Notes under the pieces: model-generated
Seen by the model: only the letters and a program-made list of their open reading frames with translations
The model's database searches: none
Told to the model about the DNA's origin: nothing
Program-made: the position numbers and the translations under genes
In this document: piece after piece, positions 36,593 through 45,406 of the stretch
How the letters are laid out: every line of letters starts with the position of its first letter
How positions within the stretch are numbered: the stretch's first letter is position 1
Assembly (NCBI RefSeq): GCF_005222485.1
Contig: NZ_CP029078.1
Coordinates: forward strand, 4,615,501 to 4,679,500
Reading direction: 5' to 3'
Length of the DNA stretch: 64,000 nucleotides
DNA from: Streptomyces griseoviridis
Lineage (GTDB): Bacteria; Actinomycetota; Actinomycetes; Streptomycetales; Streptomycetaceae

Positions 36593-37486
36593 TCACCCTT
36601 CGGCTTGCCGGTAAATGATGGTGGTGCTGCCCACGACGATCCGCGAGCCGTCGCGGAGCGTAGCGCGGGTGGTGTGCTGCCCGTCCACCACGATGCCGTT
36701 GGTGGACCCGAGATCCTGGATCGTCGAGGGCGTTCCGGTCCGGATCTCACAGTGCCGGCGCGAGACGCCGGGGTCGTCGATCCGTACGTCGGCCTCGGTG
36801 CTGCGGCCGAGCACGAGCGTGGGTCCCGAGATCTGGTGGCGGTTGCCGTTGATCTCCACCCAGTAGCGGGTGCGGGAGCCGGGCGCGGACGCGCCGACCG
36901 GACCCGAGGGTCCCGTGGGGCGCTGCGCGGGCTGGGCGGGCTGCGGGTAGCCGTAGCCGCCGGGGCGTCCGCCGGGGGGCGGAGCGGCGGGCATCGGCGG
37001 GGCGCCGGGGGATCCGGCGGCCGGCGGGTAGCCGTACCCGCCCGCGCCCGGTCCGCGACCGCCCGCGGGCGGGCCCGCCGGGGCCGCGGGGCCCGCGCCC
37101 TGCTGGTCGGTGGTGGAGGCGAGGGTGCGGCTGCGGACCCGGTAGAGGCCGGTGTCGAGATCGTCCGCCTTCTCCAGGTTGACCTTGATCGGTCCCATGA
37201 AGGTGTACCGCTGCTGCTTCGCGTAGTCCCTGACCATGCCGGCCAGCTCGTCGCTCAGCTGGCCCGAGTACGGGCTGAGCCGCTCGAAGTCGGGGGTGCT
37301 CAGCTCGACGATGAAGTCGTTGGGCACGACGATCCGGTCGCGGTTCCAGATCGTCGCGTTGTTGTCGCACTCGCGCTGGAGCGCTCCCGCGATCTCCACG
37401 GGCTGGACCTCGGACTTGAAGACTTTGGCGAAGGTGCCGTTGACCAAGCCTTCGAGACGCTGCTCGAACTTCTTCAGGACTCCCAT
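36593..37486 (-). CDS. fhaA: FhaA: DUF3662 plus FHA domain protein
   Basis: 297 aa, first gene of the leftward cluster, ATG after GGAGGTG. Residues 1-120 are the DUF3662 domain (MGVLKKFEQRLEGLVNGTFA...); 130-200 a Gly/Pro/Ala/Tyr-rich linker; 205-297 the FHA domain (LVLGRSTEADVRIDDPGVSR, then RHCEI and DLGSTNGIVVDG). FHA binds phosphothreonine of PknB targets such as the MviN pseudokinase in mycobacteria, linking kinase signalling to wall synthesis. Cytoplasmic. Confidence 0.94.
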   Translation of the reverse strand: MGVLKKFEQRLEGLVNGTFAKVFKSEVQPVEIAGALQRECDNNATIWNRDRIVVPNDFIVELSTPDFERLSPYSGQLSDELAGMVRDYAKQQRYTFMGPIKVNLEKADDLDTGLYRVRSRTLASTTDQQGAGPAAPAGPPAGGRGPGAGGYGYPPAAGSPGAPPMPAAPPPGGRPGGYGYPQPAQPAQRPTGPSGPVGASAPGSRTRYWVEINGNRHQISGPTLVLGRSTEADVRIDDPGVSRRHCEIRTGTPSTIQDLGSTNGIVVDGQHTTRATLRDGSRIVVGSTTIIYRQAEG

Positions 37487-37977
37487 GGGGCACCTCCTCC
37501 ATAGCTGCTGACGTACTTGTTCTGCCCGCTCCGCGGGCGATGCACTGCTTGATACTGCTTACTGATCGTATCCACGCGCCGGTCGATCGGCTGGTTCCCC
37601 CTGTCGGCCCCGTCGTGCTCCCGCGCACTCCGGGTGGTCCGGCGTTCCCGTGGTGCGCTGCTTCTGCCCAGGATCGTAGAGGTGGCCGCAGACCAGTGTC
37701 CCGCACCGGACTGTGCGCCCGGACCTGCTCCTGGGGAGACGGCCGGTTCCGGTACGAGGTTGATACGTGAACGGATCCTTGTCCGTTCCGTGTCCCCCGT
37801 CGATACGGAGCGGACGACCCGGTGCGTTCGACGGCCGCGCGGGACGGTGCGCGCGACCTCCCTGGTCGCCGGTTGCCCGCCGTCGAGCGATGTGAATCCA
37901 CCCCTGTCAGCGTGCTAATGTTCTGCGTGTCGGAAGGCGCCGCACCGCAAGGCACGGAGGCCCAGGACACACCCAAT
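37487..37977. promoter_or_regulatory. Promoter region of the fhaA operon and tRNA-Leu
   Basis: 491 bp without a gene. Leftward it should drive fhaA-fhaB-pstP-ftsW-pbpA (pknB may have its own promoter in the 169-bp gap before it). Rightward TAATGT (37916-37921) is a likely -10 of the tRNA-Leu; the -35 is weak. Confidence 0.45.
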
Positions 37978-38064
37978 GCGCGGGTGGCGGAATAGGCAGA
38001 CGCGCTGGATTCAGGTTCCAGTGCCCGAAAGGGCGTGGGGGTTCAACTCCCCCCTCGCGCACCA
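37978..38064 (+). tRNA. tRNA-Leu(CAG)
   Basis: Acceptor GCGCGGG with CTCGCGC (one G-T pair), class II long variable arm (TGCCCGAAAGGGCGTG), anticodon CAG in GATTCAGGTTC, T-loop GGGTTCAACTCC; CCA is encoded (38062-38064). Confidence 0.97.
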
Positions 38065-38067
38065 GTC

Positions 38068-38101
38068 GGAAGCCCCCCGGTCTCAGGACCGGGGGGCTTC
38101 C
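38068..38101 (+). terminator. Terminator of tRNA-Leu
   Basis: 15-bp perfect stem (GGAAGCCCCCCGGTC with its complement), 4-nt loop TCAG. Confidence 0.8.
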
Positions 38102-38255
38102 GCGTTCTCCGGGGACGGGTGCGTCGCGCCGGTCACGGGTGCGGGGCCGGGCGTCTCCGCGCCGGCCCCGTGGCCGTGTGATGTCCCTGCGGTGTGAGGT
38201 GTCTCACGGAGACCGGCCCGCCCTGGTGCCCCGGGAGCGGGCCGGTGGGAGCGGG

Positions 38256-38909
38256 TCAGGCCGCCAGGCGGTCCGCCAGGGACTTGGCCTTGGTGGCGGC
38301 GTCCTCCAGGGCACGCTCGCGCGACGCCTCGTAGAGCGGGACCAGGTCGGCCATCGCCGGATTGTGCGGGGCCATGGTCAGCTCCGGGACGATGAACTCC
38401 AGATCAGCGCCGAGCGCGTCGGCGAAGACCGCGCGCAGGTAGTTCTGGACGTACTCGAAGCCCTCGCGCGGGGTGCCGGGCGCGTAGGAGCCGCCCCGGC
38501 TGGCGACCACGGTGACCGGGGTGCCCTTCACCTTGGACTCCTCGGCGCCCGCGGTGCGGCCCATCAGGATCACGTTGTCCAGCCACGCCTTCAGGGTCGA
38601 CGGGATCGAGAAGTTGTACATCGGGGCGCCGATCAGGACGGCGTCCGCGTTCTCCAGCTCCTCGATCAGCTTCAGGCGTTCGGCGAAGGCCGCGGCCTGC
38701 CCCGGGGTGTGCGTGGCCGGGTCCGCGAAGCCTGCGGTGTGCGCGTCGGCGCTGATGTGCGGCACCGGGTGCGCGGACAGGTCGCGGTGGATCACCGTGC
38801 CCTCGGGGTGCTGTTCCTGCCACGCCGTGCGGAAGGCGTCGGTGACGTCACGGGACGCGGAGGCGCCGGCCGGGAAGACGGAGGAGTCGATGTGCAGGAG
38901 CGTCGGCAT
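38256..38909 (-). CDS. azoR: FMN-dependent NADH-azoreductase (AzoR family)
   Basis: 217 aa flavodoxin-like fold. LHIDSSVFPAGASASRDVTD binds FMN phosphate, and GAPMYNFSIPSTLKAWLDNV is the family signature (APMYNF, LKAWLD). Reduces azo compounds and quinones using NADH, cytoplasmic, with a likely protective role against quinone stress. Divergent from an HxlR-type regulator gene 119 bp away, the usual arrangement in which the regulator senses electrophiles and controls the reductase. Confidence 0.93.
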   Translation of the reverse strand: MPTLLHIDSSVFPAGASASRDVTDAFRTAWQEQHPEGTVIHRDLSAHPVPHISADAHTAGFADPATHTPGQAAAFAERLKLIEELENADAVLIGAPMYNFSIPSTLKAWLDNVILMGRTAGAEESKVKGTPVTVVASRGGSYAPGTPREGFEYVQNYLRAVFADALGADLEFIVPELTMAPHNPAMADLVPLYEASRERALEDAATKAKSLADRLAA

Positions 38910-39028
38910 GGGGGTCTCCAGGGAGTGGGGATGTCTGTGCGCCGTGCTGAGAATTAGTACTCGACTATGGATAACACAGTCACTTACTTTTTTTCATCCC
39001 CGTACGGGCGGGCAGTACCCTGGTCGGC
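38910..39028. promoter_or_regulatory. Divergent operator region azoR / hxlR
   Basis: AT-rich gap (38950-38995) with GTACTCGACTATGGATAACA and a T-run. Binding site for the HxlR protein is expected here; AGTACT is a small palindrome. Confidence 0.5.
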
Positions 39029-39391
39029 ATGACGGTCGAGGAGACACACGACCCCGCGGCGTGCAAGCGGGTCGACGCCGGGATCACCCGGGTCTTCCAG
39101 CTGCTCGGCAAGCGCTGGACCGGCCCGATCGTGGCCGTGCTGACCGGCGGTCCCGCGTACTTCGTCGACCTGCGCCGGGCGGTGCCCGGCATCAGCGAGC
39201 GGATGCTCTCCGACCGGCTCAGCGAACTGGGCGGCGCCGGGCTGCTGGTGCGGGAGGTCGACGAGGGGCCGCCGCTACGGGTCTCCTACCGGCTCACCGA
39301 GGCGGGCGAGGCCCTCGAACCGGCGCTGCGGAAGCTCGGCGAGTGGGCGAGCACGCATCTGCCGGAGGAGCGCGACGGCGGGATCTGCTGA
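39029..39391 (+). CDS. HxlR-family winged-helix regulator
   Basis: 120 aa. HxlR motif set: LGKRWTGPIVAVLTGGPAYF, DLRRAVPGISERMLSDRLSE (recognition helix) and LRVSYRLTEAGEALEP. Dimeric winged-helix proteins of this family often sense quinones or hypochlorite through a conserved N-terminal Cys; Cys13 (DPAACKRVD) sits at that position. Expected to control the divergent azoreductase gene. Confidence 0.92.
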   Translation: MTVEETHDPAACKRVDAGITRVFQLLGKRWTGPIVAVLTGGPAYFVDLRRAVPGISERMLSDRLSELGGAGLLVREVDEGPPLRVSYRLTEAGEALEPALRKLGEWASTHLPEERDGGIC

Positions 39392-39815
39392 GAGCTGGTG
39401 AGAGCGGGCTGCTGGGCGCGAGCTGCTGGGCGCGGCTGCGAGTTGCTGCGATCTGCTGCGAGCTGTTGCGGGCGTCTGCTGCGAGCTGTTGCGGGCTATC
39501 GGCTGCGAGCTGCTGGGGTCTGCTGAGGAGTTCGCGCCACGCGTAGGTCGCGTGTGGGCCGCGTGAGCCGGGGCGTGGAGAGCGTTCAGATGGGCGCGCC
39601 TTGCCGGACGTGGGTGGCGGCGATGGGTGGCGGCTGTGGGCCACTGGTGGCGGGTGCGCTGGGCCGTTCACGGGCGGTGATCGCGGGAGCCGGTGAGTTG
39701 TCCACAGGTCGTCATGGCGGGGTGCGCCGAGTTTTCCACAGGGTCTGACGCGTTTTCGTCACCGGCGGTACCGTCGGCACGAGTTGATGTTCGTGCGGGT
39801 ACGGGGGAGGCGGTC
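39392..39815. repeat. GCTGCGAGCTGTTGCG repeat tract and DnaA-like boxes
   Basis: 424 bp without a gene. 39394-39520 is a degenerate tract of GCTGCGAGCTG units. Further on TTGTCCACA (39698, full DnaA box) and TTTTCCACA (39732) lie before the DUF2252 gene. Confidence 0.6.
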
Positions 39816-41291
39816 GTGGTGGCCGGATTGGTGGGGTCGAGCGAAGTCGCCGGCGAGGGCGTCGGTGGGGGCGCGAGTGCGAGTGCGGGCGCGGGCCGGA
39901 CGGGGCTCCGGAGGCCCTTCCGGGTGCGTGGGCTCGCCACGTTCCCCGCTCCCGCCTCGCCCAAGCGCGAAGGGAAGGCGCTGCGCGCGGTCCTGCCGAG
40001 GTCCGCGCACGCCACGCTCGACCTGGACGGCTCACGGCCGGACGCCGTCACCGCCGTCGAGGAGTCCAACCTCGGCCGGATACCGGCCCTCACGCCGATC
40101 CGGGCGGGCCGGATGGCGGCCACCCCCTTCGCCTTCCTGCGCGGCTCCGCCGGGCTGATGGCGTACGACCTGGCCCGCACCCCGACCACCCGGATCCGCG
40201 CCCAGCTCTGCGGTGACGCCCACGCCGCCAACTTCGGCCTCTACGGGGACGCCCGCGGCGGTCTGGTGATCGACCTGAACGACTTCGACGAGACCGTCGA
40301 AGGACCCTGGGAGTGGGACCTGAAGCGGCTCGCCGCCTCCCTGGTGCTCGCGGGCCGCGAGGCCGGTGCCGACGAGGACCAGTGCCGCGAGGCGGCGGGT
40401 GACGCGGCCGGCGCCTACCGTCGCACCATGCGGCTGCTGGCCAGGCTCCCGGCGCTGGACGCGTGGAACGCCGTCGCGGACGAGGAGCTGGTCTCGCACG
40501 CCGACGCCCACGATCTGCTCGGCACCCTGGAGCGGGTCTCCGAGAAGGCGCGGGCCAACACCAGCGGGCGGTTCGCGGCGAAGTCCACGGAGGCGACCGG
40601 GGACGGCGGCCGGCGCTTCGTCGAGGCCCGTCCGGTGCTGCGCCGGATACCGGACGCCGAGGCGGAGGCGGTCGCCGCGTCCCTCGAGTCCTACCTGGAG
40701 ACGCTCTCCGAGGACCGGCTGCCGCTGCTGGCCCGGCACGCGGTGCACGACGTGGCCTTCCGGGTCGTCGGCACCGGCAGCGTCGGGACCAGGTCCTATG
40801 TGGTGCTGCTCCTCGACCACCGGGGCGAGCCGCTCGTCCTCCAGGTGAAGGAGGCGCGCGCCTCGTCGCTGGTGCCGCACCTGGCGACGGCCGGCTTCGA
40901 GACGCCCGCCGTCGCCCACGAGGGGCGCCGGGTGGTCCTCGGGCAGAAGCGGATGCAGGTCGTCAGCGACAACCTGCTGGGCTGGACGACGGTCGACGGA
41001 CGGCCTTTCCAGGTACGGCAGTTCCGCAACCGCAAGGGCAGCGTCGACCCCGCCGCGCTCGCCGCCGACCAGATCGACGACTACGCGCGGATGACCGGCG
41101 CGCTGCTGGCCCGCGCCCACGCGCACAGCGCCGACCCGTCCCTGATCGCCGGGTACTGCGGCAAGAACGAGGAGCTCGACGAGGCGCTCGCCGACTTCGC
41201 CGTCGCCTACGCCGACCGTACCGAGGCCGACCACGCCGACCTGGTCGCTGCGGTGCGATCGGGGCGGGTCGCGGCCGAGCTGGGGGTGTGA
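39816..41291 (+). CDS. DUF2252 family protein
   Basis: 491 aa from the GTG at 39816 (GGGGGAGG ribosome site; the open frame extends further upstream). DUF2252 features: RMAATPFAFLRGSAGLMAYD, then CGDAHAANFGLYG and DLNDFDETVEGPWEWDLKRL (kinase-like catalytic Asp region), and QVVSDNLLGWTTVDGRPFQV, then a tail with GYCGKNEELDEALADFAVAY. The fold is protein-kinase-like; activity unknown, and the family is widespread in actinobacteria. Single gene with G-rich low-complexity flanks. Confidence 0.9.
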   Translation: MVAGLVGSSEVAGEGVGGGASASAGAGRTGLRRPFRVRGLATFPAPASPKREGKALRAVLPRSAHATLDLDGSRPDAVTAVEESNLGRIPALTPIRAGRMAATPFAFLRGSAGLMAYDLARTPTTRIRAQLCGDAHAANFGLYGDARGGLVIDLNDFDETVEGPWEWDLKRLAASLVLAGREAGADEDQCREAAGDAAGAYRRTMRLLARLPALDAWNAVADEELVSHADAHDLLGTLERVSEKARANTSGRFAAKSTEATGDGGRRFVEARPVLRRIPDAEAEAVAASLESYLETLSEDRLPLLARHAVHDVAFRVVGTGSVGTRSYVVLLLDHRGEPLVLQVKEARASSLVPHLATAGFETPAVAHEGRRVVLGQKRMQVVSDNLLGWTTVDGRPFQVRQFRNRKGSVDPAALAADQIDDYARMTGALLARAHAHSADPSLIAGYCGKNEELDEALADFAVAYADRTEADHADLVAAVRSGRVAAELGV

Positions 41292-41516
41292 CGGGGGGCG
41301 GGTGGCCCGGTGGGCGGGCTGCGCGGTGTGCGGGCGGCTCCGTGGGTGGACGGTGGCGGAGGTCGGGCGGCTCGGAGGTCGGGGGTGGTGCGGTGGGGGC
41401 GGCGGCTGCGGCGGTCGGTCGGTCGGGGCGGGGGCCCGTGGGGCCGTGGGTCCGTGAGGGGCTCGCGGGGGTCTCCTGGTGACCTCGGTGGGCCGTTGGT
41501 GGCCTAGGCTGAGCGG

Positions 41517-42344
41517 GTGACGAGCTCCGGATCTGATGGTGAGGCGCAGGCGGCGGCCGAAGGCGGTGCGGCGCGGCCCGAGGAGCGGCTCGAACGGGCT
41601 GTGCGGGCCGCCGAGCAGGCGCTGATCGAGTACGAGATCGCGGTGGAGACGTTCCGCGTCGAGGTGGAGAACTTCTCCCGCCTGCACCACCAGAAGCTCG
41701 GCCCCATGTACACCAGGCTCGACGAGCTGGACGCCCGGATCGCCGAGGTCACCGCCGACCGCACCGGTGACCCGGAGGACCGGCGCAAGGCGGACGAGGC
41801 GCGGGCCCGGGTGATGCCGATGCCGGGCGTCGAGGAGCTGTTCAACGGCTGGATGGACGGCGACGGACTGTTCCCCGAGGCCGTCGCGATGCTCACCGAC
41901 CAGCCGGTGCGGCCCCCTCAGCGGGTCCGCCCGAGCGACGAGGCGCGCAAGCTCTACCGCGACCTCGCCCGCAAGGCCCACCCCGACCTGGCGCCCGACG
42001 AGAGCGAACGTCAGCGGCGCGAGGAGTTCATCACCCGCGTCAACGCGGCCTACGCGCGCGGTGACGAGGCGCTGCTGCGCGAGCTGGCCGAGGAGTGGGC
42101 CAAGGGCCCCGCCCCCAAGGAGCGCGGCCCGAGCCACAGCGAGGAGCTGTACGCCCGTCTCGAATGGCTGTCCCAGCGCAAGGAGCTGCTCACGCTGGTC
42201 GCCAAGGAGATGGAGGAGAGCGCGATCGGCTCGATGCTGCGGCTCGCCCCCGACGACCCCGACCGGCTTCTTGAGGAGATCGCCGAGCAACTGCTCGCGC
42301 AGGTCGCCGCGCGCGAGGAGGAGCTGGCCGCGCTGCTCGGGTAG
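41517..42344 (+). CDS. J-domain protein
   Basis: 275 aa, GTG start. Residues 1-120 are helical with coiled character (RLERAVRAAEQALIEYEIAV...). Residues ~130-190 contain a J-domain, LYRDLARKAHPDLAPDESER with the HPD triad that stimulates DnaK. The C-terminal helices are SEELYARLEWLSQRKELLTL, then VAKEMEES. No Cys-rich DnaJ domains, so it is a specialised co-chaperone type. Conserved in Streptomyces; client unknown. Confidence 0.88.
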   Translation: MTSSGSDGEAQAAAEGGAARPEERLERAVRAAEQALIEYEIAVETFRVEVENFSRLHHQKLGPMYTRLDELDARIAEVTADRTGDPEDRRKADEARARVMPMPGVEELFNGWMDGDGLFPEAVAMLTDQPVRPPQRVRPSDEARKLYRDLARKAHPDLAPDESERQRREEFITRVNAAYARGDEALLRELAEEWAKGPAPKERGPSHSEELYARLEWLSQRKELLTLVAKEMEESAIGSMLRLAPDDPDRLLEEIAEQLLAQVAAREEELAALLG

Positions 42345-42497
42345 CCGGTGAGCCCGGGGGCCTGGCCCGGTGGCCCGGTGAGCCCAGTGGCCCGGTGGTC
42401 GGGTGGACGAGTGGGTCGACGGCTCGATCCGACTGATCCAACTGGTCCGACTGGTCCGGCGCGATGCGGCGCGATCCGGTTCGGGTAGCGTCGGGGC
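42345..42497. repeat. GCCCGGTG repeat gap
   Basis: GTGAGCCC / GGCCCGGTG units recur at 42347-42400, then GACTGGTCC-type units. Short gap, no gene. Confidence 0.5.
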
Positions 42498-42845
42498 ATG
42501 CAATTCGGAGCTGGTGTGCCCACGGTCGAGGTCGCGGACCTCAAGGACGGCGACTTCCTGCTGGACGTCCGCGAGGACGACGAGTGGCAGGCGGGCCATG
42601 CCGAAGGGGCCCTGCACATCCCCCTCAGCGAGTTCGTGGCCCGCTACGGCGAGCTGACCGAGGCCGCCCCGCAGGACGGCCGGGTCAACGTCATCTGCCG
42701 CTCCGGCGGCCGGTCCGCCCAGGTCACCATGTACCTGGCGCAGCAGGGCGTGGACGCCGTGAACGTCGACGGCGGGATGCAGGTGTGGGCCGCGGCGGGC
42801 CGCCCCGTCGTGACGGACGCGGGGCAGGACGGGTTCGTCCTCTAG
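42498..42845 (+). CDS. Rhodanese-like domain protein
   Basis: 115 aa single rhodanese domain. LLDVREDDEWQAGHAEGALH and the active-site loop CRSGGRS (catalytic Cys) followed by AQVTMYLAQQG. Transfers sulfane sulfur or handles persulfides; no signal, so cytoplasmic. Stand-alone gene after the J-domain gene. Confidence 0.93.
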   Translation: MQFGAGVPTVEVADLKDGDFLLDVREDDEWQAGHAEGALHIPLSEFVARYGELTEAAPQDGRVNVICRSGGRSAQVTMYLAQQGVDAVNVDGGMQVWAAAGRPVVTDAGQDGFVL

Positions 42846-42935
42846 CGGCTGCGGCTGCTGCCGCTGCGGGGCAGGGCGGGCGGAAGGCGTCGGCCTCTGC
42901 CCGTAGGGGCTGGTGGGCGCTGCGTGCTCGGGCGG

Positions 42936-44075
42936 TCAGCTCAGGGGGTGCGCGGCCAGCAGGTCGCCGAGGGCCTCCTCGTGTGCGGCGGCCGGGCCGA
43001 GCGACAGCTCCAGCTGCTTGGCCCACGCGTGGTAGCGGTGCAGCGGGTACTCGACGTCCGCCCCGAACCCGCCGTGCAGATGCTGAGCCGTCTGCACGAC
43101 CCTGCGCACGCCCTCCGCGGCCCAGATCTTCGCCACCGCCACGTCGCCCGCGGCGGGCAGTGCGCCGGGCGCCCTGGTGGCGATCCGCCAGGCTGCCTGC
43201 CAGAGGGTGACCTCCATCGCGCGCAGGTCGATGTAGCGGTCGGCGGCCTGCATCGCGACGGCCTGGAAGGTGGCGACCGGGAACCCGAACTGCTCCCGCT
43301 TGCCGGTGTATTCGCCGCTCATCCGCAGCACCCGCTCACCGAGGCCGAGCGCCAGCGCGCAGGTCCCGGTGGTCAGCAGGTCCCGCAGCTCCTCCCAGGC
43401 GCCGTCGGAGTCGATGACGGACGCCGCCGGTACCCGCGCCGACTCCAGGCGCAGTTCGCCGAGCCGCTCACCGGTGGTGGAGATCTGCTCGGCGATGTCG
43501 GTCCCCTCCTGGCCCCGGGGGACGACGGCGAGGAGGGTGCGGCTGTCGCCCGTGGTGCTGCGGGCCGGGACGACGATGTGGTCGGCGGTCTGCGCCCACG
43601 GCACCGCCGTCTGGACGCCGTCCAGCAGCCACGCGTCGCCGTCCTGCCGTGCGGTCACGGCGAGTTCGGCCGGGTCGTGGCCGGTGCGGCCGCTCGCGGC
43701 GACCGTCAGCACCAGCTCGCCCCGGCCCGCGCGGGCCACCAGCGCCGACCTCGGCTCCGGGCCGCCGTGGGCCTGGATCGTCGCCACCGCCGCGCTGTGT
43801 TCGAGCAGCGGCACCCGGGCCAAGACCTTCGCGGACTCGCGCAGCACCAGGCAGAGCGCGATGGCGTCGAGGCCCGCGCCGCCCTCTTCCGGGTCGAGCA
43901 GCAGGCTCAGCAGGTCCGCCTCGGCGAGCCTGGCCCACAGGGCGCGGTCGAAGTCGTCGGCGACGGCGCCCACGACCATCGAGGGACTGGGCACCGAGTC
44001 GGGCGCGACGTCGGCGAAGACCCCCCGCGCCGCCTCCGCCGCCGCCTGCTGCTCCTCGCTGAAGGTGAAGTCCAC
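42936..44075 (-). CDS. Acyl-CoA dehydrogenase family protein
   Basis: 379 aa. N-terminal helical domain (FSEEQQAAAEAARGVFADVA), middle beta part (AVPWAQTADHIVVPARS) and C-terminal helices with the FAD-binding KREQFGFPVATFQAVAMQAA and TAQHLHGGFGADVEYPLHRY. FAD enzyme oxidising acyl-CoA thioesters. Adjacent to the paa block but on its own promoter with a TAGAAC-N2-GTTCTA palindrome upstream, like the operators of the steroid regulator KstR; a sterol or lipid side-chain substrate is therefore possible (inference). Confidence 0.88.
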   Translation of the reverse strand: MDFTFSEEQQAAAEAARGVFADVAPDSVPSPSMVVGAVADDFDRALWARLAEADLLSLLLDPEEGGAGLDAIALCLVLRESAKVLARVPLLEHSAAVATIQAHGGPEPRSALVARAGRGELVLTVAASGRTGHDPAELAVTARQDGDAWLLDGVQTAVPWAQTADHIVVPARSTTGDSRTLLAVVPRGQEGTDIAEQISTTGERLGELRLESARVPAASVIDSDGAWEELRDLLTTGTCALALGLGERVLRMSGEYTGKREQFGFPVATFQAVAMQAADRYIDLRAMEVTLWQAAWRIATRAPGALPAAGDVAVAKIWAAEGVRRVVQTAQHLHGGFGADVEYPLHRYHAWAKQLELSLGPAAAHEEALGDLLAAHPLS

Positions 44076-44121
44076 GGTCCTGTCCTCCCGGCGGCTCCGC
44101 TGATCTGACGGAGCGTCAAGA

Positions 44122-44135
44122 TAGAACAGGTTCTA
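44122..44135. promoter_or_regulatory. KstR-like operator
   Basis: TAGAACAGGTTCTA, an inverted repeat with 2-bp centre, 47 bp before the acyl-CoA dehydrogenase start. It matches the TAGAAC-N2-GTTCTA pattern known for the TetR-family regulator KstR of actinobacteria. Confidence 0.6.
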
Positions 44136-44159
44136 GAAGAAGGGAACGGGCGGTCACCT

Positions 44160-44290
44160 CTTCGACCGACGACCGACGACCGACGGCTGACGGGCGACTG
44201 GCGACTGGCGGGTGCTGTCTGCCGACGGGCGTCCGGCCGTCTGGCGTTTGCCGTCTGGCGTTTGCCGACTGGCGACGAAGGACAGCGTGC
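44160..44290. repeat. Degenerate CGACCGACGA / TGGCGTTTGCCG tract
   Basis: Imperfect short repeats (GACCGACGACC, GGCGACTGGCGACTGG, GTCTGGCGTTTGCC) between two leftward genes. No gene. Confidence 0.6.
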
Positions 44291-44344
44291 CGCTGACGGC
44301 CGGCGGCAGCGCGGCAACAGGTGGGGTGTCGCCGTGAGCCGTTG

Positions 44345-45406
44345 TCAGCGGTCGAAGTCCACCTCCACCTCCTCCGTCACCGCGTGCGACTGGCAGGCCA
44401 GGACGTAGCCCGCCGCCGTCTCCTCCGGTTCCAGGGCGAAGTTGCGGTTCATGCGGACCTCGCCGGAGACCAGGAAGGCCCGGCAGGTGCCGCAGACTCC
44501 GCCCTTGCAGGCGTAGGGGGCGTCCGGGCGGTTGCGCAGGACCGTCTCCAGCACGGATTCGCCGTCCTCGACCGGCCAGGTCCCGCCGCGGCCGTCGAGG
44601 CGTGCGGTCACCGTGCTGTGCGCGGGGGCCGGGGCGGACGGCGCGGGAGCGGTGGTGTCCACGTGGAAGATCTCCTCGTGGACGAGGGCGCGCGGGACGC
44701 CGATCTCGCGCAGCGCCCGCTCGGCGCCCTCCACCAGACCCAGCGGGCCGCACAGGAACCAGCCCGCCACCCGCTCCACCGGGAGCAGCGCGGGCAGCAG
44801 CCCGGCCAGCCGCGCGTCGTCGAGCCGCCCGGACGGCAGCCCCGCCTGCTGCTCCTCCCGGGAGAGAACCGTGACCAGCTGGAACCGGCGCGGATACCGG
44901 TCCTTCAGGTCGGCGACCTCTTCCAGGAACATCGTGGACGCCGAGGTGCGGTCGCTGCGGATCAGACAGAACCGTGCCCGCGGTTCGCGCGCCAGCAGCG
45001 TCGAGGCGATCGACAGCACCGGGGTGATGCCGCTGCCGCCGACGATCGCCGCGTACAGGCCCGGCGCCGGGTCCAGGGTGAAGCGGCCCGCCGGGGTCAT
45101 CACCTCCAGTTCGTCACCGGTGGTGATCTCCTTCAGGGCGTGTGTCGAGAACGCGCCGCCCTCGACCAGCCGCACCCCGATCCGCAGGGTGAGCGGGCCG
45201 CCGCCGTCGGGGTCGGGGGCGGGGGAGCAGATCGAGTAGGTGCGCCTGACCTCGGCGCCGTCGAGCGTGCGCCGGACGGCGAGGTGCTGGCCCGGTGCGT
45301 GCCGGTACCGCTCGCGCAGCTCCTCGGGGATGGTGAGGGTGAGGGCGACGGAGTCGTCGGTGAGCCGGTCGACCGCCGCCACCTGGAGCGCGTGGAAGCG
45401 GGCCAT
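44345..45406 (-). CDS. paaE: Phenylacetyl-CoA epoxidase reductase PaaE
   Basis: 353 aa; ATG at 45406 overlaps the paaD stop, AAGGAG upstream. FAD/NAD reductase part (RRTYSICSPAP for FAD, GGSGITPVLSIASTLL for the NAD side) and a C-terminal plant-type 2Fe-2S ferredoxin domain (CKGGVCGTC, then CQSH). Delivers electrons from NADPH to the PaaABC epoxidase. Last gene of the leftward operon paaABCDE. Confidence 0.95.
   Translation of the reverse strand: MARFHALQVAAVDRLTDDSVALTLTIPEELRERYRHAPGQHLAVRRTLDGAEVRRTYSICSPAPDPDGGGPLTLRIGVRLVEGGAFSTHALKEITTGDELEVMTPAGRFTLDPAPGLYAAIVGGSGITPVLSIASTLLAREPRARFCLIRSDRTSASTMFLEEVADLKDRYPRRFQLVTVLSREEQQAGLPSGRLDDARLAGLLPALLPVERVAGWFLCGPLGLVEGAERALREIGVPRALVHEEIFHVDTTAPAPSAPAPAHSTVTARLDGRGGTWPVEDGESVLETVLRNRPDAPYACKGGVCGTCRAFLVSGEVRMNRNFALEPEETAAGYVLACQSHAVTEEVEVDFDR

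Noticed and set aside
39394..39520. GCTGCGAGCTG tract as a coding repeat protein
   Set aside because: Open frames across it lack a start with ribosome site, and the repeats do not keep a multiple of three.
39693..39815. Upstream extension of the DUF2252 gene
   Set aside because: In frame but without ribosome site and overlapping the DnaA-type boxes; the GTG at 39816 has GGGGGAGG in place.
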